A program made the translations under genes and the position numbers. The notes under the pieces were generated by a model, which worked only from the letters and a program-made list of their open reading frames with translations, searched no databases and was not told the DNA's origin. From the NCBI GenBank assembly GCA_902475285.1, contig CABRZA010000156.1, positions 1-5,008 of the forward strand: a DNA stretch of 5,008 bases, given 5' to 3'. Positions within the stretch are counted from its first letter, which is position 1; the number at the start of each line of letters is the position of its first letter. Below are positions 1 through 5,008 of this stretch, piece by piece. The DNA is from an uncultured Porphyromonadaceae bacterium (GTDB lineage: Bacteria; Bacteroidota; Bacteroidia; Bacteroidales; Muribaculaceae).

Positions 1-2
1 GC

Positions 3-10
3 TAACTTTG
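3..10 (+). promoter_or_regulatory. Bacteroidota-type -7 promoter element upstream of fabD
   Basis: Positions 3-10 read TAACTTTG, an exact match to the TAnnTTTG -7 consensus used by the primary sigma factor of Bacteroidota. Transcription would start a few bases downstream, at roughly 14-18, giving a leader of about 30 nt before the fabD ATG at 47. The partner -33 element (TTG) would lie about 20 bases upstream, outside the window, so it cannot be checked. The spacing and AT-rich surroundings in an otherwise GC-rich region support the call. This is the only good promoter match seen in the window, so it may serve all five genes. Confidence 0.7.
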
Positions 11-46
11 CACTGTTTTTTAAGACATATTTATAATTAAAAGGTA
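11..46 (+). promoter_or_regulatory. AT-rich 5' leader and A-rich ribosome-binding region of fabD
   Basis: This short leader is strongly AT-rich, unlike the coding sequence after it. AAAAGG at 39-44 sits only two bases before the ATG at 47, too close for a standard Shine-Dalgarno. The leader therefore fits the Bacteroidota habit of initiating on A/U-rich unstructured leaders rather than by strong anti-SD pairing. No riboswitch-like or hairpin structure is visible, and no FapR-like inverted repeat was recognised. Confidence 0.45.
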
Positions 47-925
47 ATGAAAGCATTTGTATTCCCCGGTCAGGGCGCTCAGTTTGTGGGTATGGGCAAG
101 GACCTGTACGACAACAACGCCGAGGCCAAGGCGCTCTTCGAAGAGGCCAACGAAATCCTGGGTTTCCGTATCACCGACCTTATGTTCGCCGGTACCGACG
201 AAGACCTTCGCCAAACCTCTGTTACCCAGCCCGCCATCTTCATCCACTCGGTAGTTCTGGCCCGCTCGCTCGGCGCCGACTTCAAGCCCGACATGGTGGC
301 CGGCCACTCGCTGGGTGAGTTCTCGGCCCTCACCGCCGCCGGTGCTCTGAGTTTCGCCGACGGCCTGCGCCTCGTTGCCGCCCGCGCCAACGCCATGCAG
401 AAGGCCTGCGAGCTCACCGAGTCGACCATGGCCGCCGTCATAGCCCTCCCCGACGAGAAGGTTGAGGAAATCTGCGCCGGCATAGAAGGCATCGTGGTGT
501 GCGCCAACTACAACTGCCCCGGCCAGCTCGTGATATCGGGCGAGGTTGCCGCCATCGACGCCGCCTGCGAGGCCCTCAAGGCCGCCGGTGCCAAGCGTGC
601 CCTCAAGCTCAAAGTGGGCGGAGCCTTCCACTCGCCCCTGATGGAGCCCGCCCGCGCCGAGCTCGCCGCCGCCATCGAGGCTACGGATATCCACGAGCCG
701 GTATGCCCGGTGTTCCAGAACGTCGACGCCCTTCCCCACACCGATCCCGCCGAAATCAAGGCCAACCTCGTGGCACAGCTCACCGCACCCGTGCGCTGGA
801 CACAGACCGTGCGCAACATGATTGCCGACGGCGCCACAGAGTTCGTGGAGCTCGGTCCGGGCAAGGTGCTCCAGGGTCTGGTTGCCAAAATCGACTCCTC
901 GGTGGCCGTAAGCGGCATGCAGTAA
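47..925 (+). CDS. fabD: malonyl-CoA:ACP transacylase (FabD)
   Basis: FabD transfers the malonyl group from malonyl-CoA to acyl carrier protein, supplying the extender unit for type II fatty acid synthesis in the cytoplasm. The 292-residue product has the usual length for the family. It opens with the FPGQGAQ motif (residues 6-12; Q9 is the oxyanion-hole glutamine). It carries the nucleophile elbow GHSLGE (86-91, catalytic Ser88), the conserved Arg113 that binds the malonyl carboxylate, and the catalytic His195 in GGAFHSPLM. The C-terminal ELGPGKVL motif is also present. All catalytic residues are intact, so it should be active. The start at 47 is set by the family N-terminus, which begins directly with MKAFVFPGQG. 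It lies just downstream of a Bacteroidota promoter, and other fab genes are not seen downstream. Only 16 bp and no terminator separate it from the kinase-like gene, so read-through is expected. The identification is secure. Confidence 0.97.
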   Translation: MKAFVFPGQGAQFVGMGKDLYDNNAEAKALFEEANEILGFRITDLMFAGTDEDLRQTSVTQPAIFIHSVVLARSLGADFKPDMVAGHSLGEFSALTAAGALSFADGLRLVAARANAMQKACELTESTMAAVIALPDEKVEEICAGIEGIVVCANYNCPGQLVISGEVAAIDAACEALKAAGAKRALKLKVGGAFHSPLMEPARAELAAAIEATDIHEPVCPVFQNVDALPHTDPAEIKANLVAQLTAPVRWTQTVRNMIADGATEFVELGPGKVLQGLVAKIDSSVAVSGMQ

Positions 926-941
926 TCCGCCTCAGCACCCC

Positions 942-2249
942 ATGCCCTCCCTCTCCCCGCACACAGTCTTGCCGGTGGGCGACCGACGGTCGCTCACCGT
1001 GCTCGATTATATAGCCGGCGGAGGCCAGGGCGAAATCTACCGCGTGCGCCTCGACCCCGGCGGCCATATCATGGCCCTGAAATGGTATCATCGGGGCACG
1101 CCGCTCTTCGACGGCGCTTTCCGTCGCAACATCGTCCGCAACATCGGCATCGGCCGTCCTTCGTCGGCCTTTCTGTGGCCCGAAATAATGGTCGACAGCC
1201 GTCCCGGCGAGCCTTTCGGCTACCTCATGGCCTACAAGCCCCAGGGGTGCATCGACTTCGGCAAATTCTTCTGCGCCGACCGTCACCCCGAGGCCTTCCT
1301 GCACTCGTTCATGGCCCGCGTCACGGCGTCGCTCACCATAGCCGACGCCATAGCGCGCCTCCATGCCCGGGGCTGCACCTTCTGCGACCTCAACGACGGC
1401 TGCTTCCTCATCGACCCGCATACGGGCAACGTGGCCATCTGCGACAACGACAACGTGGTGCCGCAGGCCGACAGCCGCGTGATTTTCGGCAAACCGCGCT
1501 ACATGGCTCCCGAGGTGGCCGGCGGCTTCGTGCCAACCATGGCCTCCGACCTTTTCAGCCTTGCGGTGATACTCTACCGCGTTATGGCCGTCGACCATCC
1601 CTTCGAGGGCGTCAAGACCATGTCGCCGCGCTACGCCTGCCTCACTCCCGCCGACGAGGCCGCCATCTTCGGGCCCTATGCCGTGTTCTGCCACGACACC
1701 CTCGACCGCTCCAACGCCCCCGACCCCGTGCTCAACGGCAACTCCGTGCGCTTCTGGCGCGTGCTGCCGCCGTCGCTGCGCCGTATGTTCTGCACGGCAC
1801 TGTCGCTGAGGGCCATTCGCCGCCCCGCCGACCGCGTCGCCGCTGACACCTGGAAGCGCCTCATGGTGGAGCAGCGCGCGCGCCTGGTGACGTGCACGGC
1901 CGTGCACGACGAACCCCACGACTTTCTCTGCGACGAGGCCGCTCCGAGTGAGTGCCCCATATGCGGCGGCAACCCCGGCCGCGAGGTGTGGCTGCGCTTT
2001 GCCGACGGTCTGCGCTACCGCCTCACACCCGGCAAGCATCTCTATATAGCCGACTGCCTCGAGCCTGCGGGCCTCTGCTGCGCCATGCCGCAGCTCGGAG
2101 GCGCCCTCGGCTTGCAGAACATCACCGCCGGCACATGGATGCTGATAGGGCGCGACAACCGCTCGGTGCCCGTGTCGCCCGGCATGCGCTTCCAGCTCAT
2201 GGGCGGATGCCGCATCAGTTTCGGCTGTACGACGGCAACAATACTTTGA
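942..2249 (+). CDS. divergent Ser/Thr protein kinase-like protein with zinc-ribbon/FHA-like tail (TerY-P triad kinase type)
   Basis: This is a eukaryotic-type protein kinase fold, predicted cytoplasmic with no membrane segment. The glycine loop GGGQGEIYRV spans residues 26-35 and the ATP-binding lysine is K47 in ALKWY. The catalytic loop FCDLNDGCFLID (147-158) keeps Asp149, but the usual Lys is Asn151 and the usual Asn is Cys154. The DFG motif is replaced by CDNDN (167-171). APE (189-191) and the helix-F Asp203 are present. The loop and DND variants fit my recollection of kinases found beside TerY-like vWA and PP2C genes. After the kinase domain come a possible C-x3-H (C318, H322) and CPIC (C338, C341), a degenerate zinc ribbon. 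A beta-rich stretch from about 345 with LGLQNITAGTW (389-399) and RISFG (424-428) resembles an FHA domain lacking the usual phosphothreonine-binding arginine. The last seven codons are atypical and probably result from a frame disruption. The start is the only early ATG and has no clear Shine-Dalgarno. Kinase activity is plausible but unproven. Confidence 0.85.
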   Translation: MPSLSPHTVLPVGDRRSLTVLDYIAGGGQGEIYRVRLDPGGHIMALKWYHRGTPLFDGAFRRNIVRNIGIGRPSSAFLWPEIMVDSRPGEPFGYLMAYKPQGCIDFGKFFCADRHPEAFLHSFMARVTASLTIADAIARLHARGCTFCDLNDGCFLIDPHTGNVAICDNDNVVPQADSRVIFGKPRYMAPEVAGGFVPTMASDLFSLAVILYRVMAVDHPFEGVKTMSPRYACLTPADEAAIFGPYAVFCHDTLDRSNAPDPVLNGNSVRFWRVLPPSLRRMFCTALSLRAIRRPADRVAADTWKRLMVEQRARLVTCTAVHDEPHDFLCDEAAPSECPICGGNPGREVWLRFADGLRYRLTPGKHLYIADCLEPAGLCCAMPQLGGALGLQNITAGTWMLIGRDNRSVPVSPGMRFQLMGGCRISFGCTTATIL

Positions 2250-2269
2250 TTATAAACCTCTTTCCTTAA
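2223..2269 (+). other. probable one-base frame disruption at the 3' end of the kinase gene
   Basis: The annotated frame ends ISFG-CTTATIL, using the codons ACG ACG GCA ACA ATA CTT, which are unlike the rest of the gene. From about 2228 the adjacent frame reads YDGNNTLIINLFP with natural codons (TAC GAC GGC AAC) and stops at 2267-2269. Adding one base after GGC at 2223-2225 would give ISFG-L-YDGNNTLIINLFP, a sensible final beta-strand for an FHA-like domain, and a product of about 442 rather than 435 residues. It would also shorten the gap to the vWA gene to 10 bp. The cause could be a sequencing or assembly error (GGCCTG collapsed to GGCTG), a real deletion, or programmed slippage. Nothing in the sequence, such as a slippery heptamer or hairpin, favours the last. 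Confidence 0.5.
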
Positions 2270-2279
2270 ATCATCACAG

Positions 2280-3047
2280 ATGTCCCTATCATTTTACCGC
2301 CCCACGGCCTCGCCCCGCCGACGGATGAATATGTTCTACCTCCTCGACACCTCGGCGTCGATGAAGTACAAAAACCGCCTCAAAGACCTCAACCGTGCCA
2401 TGCGCGACGTGCTGCCCATACTCCGCGATGTAAGCACGCAGAACCACGACATGTGCGACATCTACCTTTCGTGCATACAGTTCGGCAACGAGGCGCGCCT
2501 TATCGACGCCGAACCCGTCGACGTGCACGACTACGAGTGGCGCGACGTCGAAGCCTCGGGCTACACCAACCTCCGCGATGCCTTCGCCCTCCTCGAGCAG
2601 CAGATGCACCGTGGCGAGGCCATGAGCAGCAACACGCAGCATGTGCGGCCGGCTGTGTTCCTCGTTTCCGACGGCGACCCCGACGACGGCTGGCGCGAAG
2701 GCCTCGAGGCCCTGCAGCGCAACGAATGGTTCAAGCAGGCCTACAAGATAGCCATCGCCATAGGCTGCAAGCCCGAGAACATCGCCATGCAGGCGGCCCT
2801 CAACGAGTTCAGCCGCCCGCTGAGCGCCGGGGGCGACCCCATAATCATCAACGTGCAGGAGCTGGGCAAGCTCCACGACGTGATCCGCATAGTGTCGGCC
2901 ACTGTATCGCGTGTGGGCACTCGCGCCGTGCCCCAGCGCGGCACCGACGTGGCAACCGCCATGGGGCAGGAGATACGCGCTACCCTTCCCACCGACGACG
3001 GCGGCATCCTTGTGAACAATCCCAACCAGGAGGGCAGCTACTACTGA
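2280..3047 (+). CDS. von Willebrand factor A domain protein, TerY-like
   Basis: This 255-residue protein is essentially one vWA domain, a metal-dependent protein-binding fold, predicted cytoplasmic because no signal peptide or transmembrane segment is seen. The MIDAS is complete: DTSAS at residues 23-27 (D-x-S-x-S), Thr96 in GYTNLRDAF, and Asp131 in VSDGDPDD. The strand-MIDAS arrangement MFYLLDTSASM near the N-terminus, the length and the neighbours fit the TerY family. A polar, probably disordered tail follows from about residue 215. The ATG at 2280 gives a basic N-terminal extension (PRRRM); ATGs at 2325 and 2331 are alternative starts that would begin just before the first beta-strand. None has a strong Shine-Dalgarno. 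The gene is 30 bp after the kinase stop (10 bp if the frame is corrected) and 1 bp before the phosphatase, so it is surely in the same operon. It is likely a scaffold or a substrate of the kinase/phosphatase pair. This role is inferred from the triad. Confidence 0.9.
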   Translation: MSLSFYRPTASPRRRMNMFYLLDTSASMKYKNRLKDLNRAMRDVLPILRDVSTQNHDMCDIYLSCIQFGNEARLIDAEPVDVHDYEWRDVEASGYTNLRDAFALLEQQMHRGEAMSSNTQHVRPAVFLVSDGDPDDGWREGLEALQRNEWFKQAYKIAIAIGCKPENIAMQAALNEFSRPLSAGGDPIIINVQELGKLHDVIRIVSATVSRVGTRAVPQRGTDVATAMGQEIRATLPTDDGGILVNNPNQEGSYY

Positions 3048-3048
3048 T

Positions 3049-4173
3049 ATGTATACCGCAGCATCGCGCTTCTATCAAGGAGCTTCGCACCGCGACGCCG
3101 GCCGCGTGTGCCAGGATCATGCCTCGCATTTCGAGGGTACGGTCGACGGCGTGGAGGTCACGGCCGTCTTCGTTGCCGACGGCCACGGCAGCGCACAGCA
3201 TTTCCGCAGCGACATAGGCGCGCGTCTGGCCACCGAGGCCGCCGAGGAGGCCCTGCCCTATATCGTCGACGTGCTCAACCGCAAGCTCACGCGCGAGGAA
3301 CCGGGCCTGACCGTGTGTCGCGGCGTGGCCGACGAGGCCGCCCTCACCGACGCCGACCGCACGCCGCGCGACGTGCGCCTCGAGGCCGCCGCACGCATGT
3401 TCTTCGTCCGCGTCAACTCCCTATGGGCCTCGAAGGTGCTCGCCCATTACAACGCCAACCCCTTGGCTGAGAACACCCTCGCCGGCGCCGCCCGTGCCTA
3501 CGGCTGCACGCTCATAGGTGCCCTGCGCACGCCGCGCTACTGGTTTGCCTTCCAGCTCGGCGACGGCCTTTGCGTGGCCTACGACCAGAAGGGGCGCTTC
3601 TTCGCCCCCATCCCCGCCGACAGCCGCTGTACCTTCCAGCGCACCACCTCGATGTGCAGCCACGGCGCCCGCGACTTCCGCTACGCCTACGGCACCGACG
3701 TGCCCCCGGCGCTGATGGTGTGCACCGACGGCATCGCCGACTGCTTCGACACGCCCCGCGCCCTGGCCGAATGTGTGCTGGCGCCCGTAATGCTCGACAG
3801 CCTGCGCCGGGGCTTCGACGCCACGGTGGCCGACTTCGACCGCAACATCCCGGAGCTTTCCGAGAAAGGCTCGCGCGACGACGTGTCGCTGGCCCTGTGG
3901 CTCGAAGACTACACCTGCGGCGAGATAGCCACGGAGGTGAGGGACGAATATATATCGCGCGCCGTGGTCGACCTCAACCGCGCCTACGACGAGCTCCACG
4001 ACTGCAACGAGTCGATAGCCGACATCGAGGGCAGCGTGAGCACTCTCGCCGTCCGCGACGACAACGACGGCGACGCGGGGCACGACCGCCTCAGCCGCCT
4101 CAAGCGCCGTCAGGCCGAGCTCCTATCGCAAATAGATTCCATCAACCTCGACATCAACAACATACAGCAATGA
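3049..4173 (+). CDS. PP2C-family (PPM) protein phosphatase with C-terminal coiled coil
   Basis: This is a metal-dependent Ser/Thr phosphatase of the PP2C fold, 374 residues, predicted cytoplasmic. The conserved motifs occur in order: CQDHA with Asp23, VADGHGS with Asp44-Gly45 (residues 42-48), YGCTLIGAL with Thr154, LGDG with Asp172, CTDGIAD with Asp227, and SRDDVSLAL with Asp277. Every metal-coordinating aspartate is therefore present and an active enzyme is expected. After the catalytic domain (ending near residue 289) is a charged helical extension of about 80 residues. Its second half (LSRLKRRQAELLSQIDSINL) has heptad-like hydrophobic spacing, suggesting a coiled coil for dimerisation or partner binding. 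It starts one base after the vWA stop, and its TGA overlaps the next gene's ATG (ATGA at 4170-4173), both signs of translational coupling. It most likely reverses phosphorylation by the upstream kinase. PP2C identity is secure, but the target is unknown. Confidence 0.92.
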   Translation: MYTAASRFYQGASHRDAGRVCQDHASHFEGTVDGVEVTAVFVADGHGSAQHFRSDIGARLATEAAEEALPYIVDVLNRKLTREEPGLTVCRGVADEAALTDADRTPRDVRLEAAARMFFVRVNSLWASKVLAHYNANPLAENTLAGAARAYGCTLIGALRTPRYWFAFQLGDGLCVAYDQKGRFFAPIPADSRCTFQRTTSMCSHGARDFRYAYGTDVPPALMVCTDGIADCFDTPRALAECVLAPVMLDSLRRGFDATVADFDRNIPELSEKGSRDDVSLALWLEDYTCGEIATEVRDEYISRAVVDLNRAYDELHDCNESIADIEGSVSTLAVRDDNDGDAGHDRLSRLKRRQAELLSQIDSINLDINNIQQ

Positions 4174-4958
4174 TATACCGCGCCACGCACTACGCCGTCG
4201 GCTCCATACTACCCGTACATATGCAGGAGGACACCACTCTTTTCTTCCACATCAAGGCGCGCAAGGGCGGTCAACTCCAATGCTATATCTGCGGCACCAC
4301 CATCACGCCGCCGGCATGTTCCTACGATTTCCACGGCAACGCCATCTGCCCCCATCACCAAGTGCCTCTGTGCGGCCGTTGCGGGCGTTTTATACCCCGC
4401 ACGCAAGTCCCGGCGCAGAAGTTCGGCGAAGCATTCTGCTGTCCTACGTGCGCCGGAGGAGTCGATCTGAACCAACAGAGGGAAATATCGGAGCGTCTGG
4501 TGAAGTTCTACAACATGAACCGAATCTTCATGCCGCCGCACCGCGTCATTGCCGTCGACTACCATGTACTCAATCCCGAAGGCGACGACGGCGTGGTTCT
4601 GGGCCGTGCCTTCAACGGCATGCATCCACGCCATCCCGGAGAGTATGTAATCGAGATGCTGTCGCAGCAGTCCTACGTGGGCTACCTCGGAACGCTGGCC
4701 CACGAAATGGCGCACATCTACCTCTACAACCGCCACTACTCCCCTCCCACCGACCTCTGCGAAGGCTTCTGCAACTTCATAAAGTACCTTGCCCTGTGCC
4801 AGCTCGAAGGCCGCAAGACCGACACCCTCTACCTCCTGCACAGCCTCATGGAAGACCGCGACCGCCGCTACGGCGTGGCCTTCCGCCAGCTCAAAACCGT
4901 CTACGACCTCTACGGCATCAGCGCCGTAATAGCCATCATGAAGCAATTCGAGCAGTAA
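4170..4958 (+). CDS. LIM-like zinc finger plus DA1-like zinc metallopeptidase
   Basis: This is a predicted 262-residue cytoplasmic protein. The N-terminal third carries paired zinc knuckles: C38-x2-C41, C60-x2-H63 (with His55 nearby), C68-x2-C71 and C91-x2-C94. The C-x2-C-x18-C-x2-H and C-x2-C-x19-C-x2-C spacings recall a binuclear treble-clef domain of LIM type. The C-terminal half holds LAHEMAHIYL, with HExxH at 178-182, followed by CEGFCN with Glu198, the arrangement of a gluzincin peptidase. The pattern LAHEMxHxxL...EG(I/F)C closely resembles plant DA1, a LIM-containing ubiquitin-activated peptidase. The zinc ligands and catalytic Glu179 are intact. The ATG at 4170 was chosen because it overlaps the phosphatase stop by 4 bp (ATGA) and precedes the first zinc knuckle; the open frame extends upstream but only inside the phosphatase gene. 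Its substrate is unknown. It may be the output of the kinase/phosphatase module or its regulator, which is inference. Confidence 0.85.
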   Translation: MIYRATHYAVGSILPVHMQEDTTLFFHIKARKGGQLQCYICGTTITPPACSYDFHGNAICPHHQVPLCGRCGRFIPRTQVPAQKFGEAFCCPTCAGGVDLNQQREISERLVKFYNMNRIFMPPHRVIAVDYHVLNPEGDDGVVLGRAFNGMHPRHPGEYVIEMLSQQSYVGYLGTLAHEMAHIYLYNRHYSPPTDLCEGFCNFIKYLALCQLEGRKTDTLYLLHSLMEDRDRRYGVAFRQLKTVYDLYGISAVIAIMKQFEQ

Positions 4959-4977
4959 GAGGCCGATAAGTAGGGGC

Positions 4978-4989
4978 GCAATATATTGC
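4978..4989. repeat. 12-bp perfect palindrome downstream of the operon
   Basis: GCAATATATTGC is a perfect inverted repeat without a loop, in the 50-bp AT-richer gap after the last gene. There is no T-run after it, so it is not a convincing intrinsic terminator. It could be an operator half for a following gene outside the window, or chance. The remaining non-coding bases (4959-5008) show no other recognisable element and no TAnnTTTG match. Confidence 0.3.
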
Positions 4990-5008
4990 AATGTCACTAA
5001 CTTAACAC

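Noticed and set aside
926..941. Possible terminator between fabD and the kinase gene
   Set aside because: Sixteen bases with no hairpin and no T-run; there is no room for an intrinsic terminator.
780..2039. 419-codon open frame on the minus strand opposite fabD and the kinase gene
   Set aside because: It is a shadow of GC-rich coding on the + strand: low-complexity Ala/Gly/Val/His-rich translation, no recognisable motif, and it runs across a real gene boundary.
2242..2248. TACTTTG resembling a second -7 promoter before the vWA gene
   Set aside because: The spacing is one base short of TAnnTTTG and it lies in or next to kinase coding sequence. The tight gene packing makes a separate promoter unnecessary, so it was not annotated.
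3570..4169. N-terminal extension of the DA1-like protein inside the phosphatase gene
   Set aside because: The translation is Arg/Pro-rich shadow sequence out of frame with a well-conserved PP2C. The ATG at 4170 with ATGA overlap is the natural start.
942..4173. Type VI secretion PpkA/PppA/Fha regulatory set
   Set aside because: Kinase, phosphatase and FHA-like parts invite this, but no membrane segment in the kinase and no T6SS structural gene is present, and the vWA with its neighbours fits the TerY-P triad better.
942..4958. Recently acquired mobile island
   Set aside because: No transposase, integrase, tRNA, direct repeats or abrupt change in base composition relative to fabD is visible in the window.

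Overview
The window looks like chromosome from a GC-rich member of the Bacteroidota, probably a gut Bacteroidales. This rests on an exact Bacteroidota-type -7 promoter element (TAnnTTTG, positions 3-10), A-rich or absent Shine-Dalgarno sequences, and the character of the proteins. The family or genus cannot be fixed from the sequence alone.

Five genes lie head to tail on the + strand with almost no space between them. First is fabD (47-925), the malonyl-CoA:ACP transacylase of fatty acid synthesis, with its promoter and short AT-rich leader at the left edge. After 16 bp comes a four-gene cassette: a divergent Ser/Thr-kinase-like protein with a degenerate zinc-ribbon/FHA-like tail (942-2249), a von Willebrand A (TerY-like) protein with an intact MIDAS (2280-3047), a PP2C-type phosphatase with all its metal-binding aspartates and a C-terminal coiled coil (3049-4173), and a zinc-finger (LIM-like) protein with a DA1-like HExxH...E metallopeptidase domain (4170-4958). 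The last three genes are separated by 1 bp and then overlap by 4 bp, so translational coupling is likely. About 50 bp of non-coding sequence, including a 12-bp palindrome, follows.

Kinase + vWA + PP2C matches the 'TerY-P triad' predicted by comparative genomics of tellurite-resistance-related (Ter) systems, a phospho-signalling module whose substrate is largely unknown. The unusual part here is the fourth gene, a LIM-DA1-like peptidase coupled to the phosphatase, and the placement of the whole set behind a housekeeping lipid gene. The working model, which is inference, is that kinase and phosphatase set the phosphorylation state of a target scaffolded by the vWA protein, and the zinc peptidase is the output or a regulator of the complex.

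The kinase gene probably carries a one-base frame disruption near its 3' end (about 2223-2228). The adjacent frame continues the final beta-strand of the FHA-like domain with much more natural codons, to a stop at 2267-2269.

No RNA genes, CRISPR arrays, insertion sequences or convincing terminators are visible. There are no gene-free stretches longer than 50 bases.
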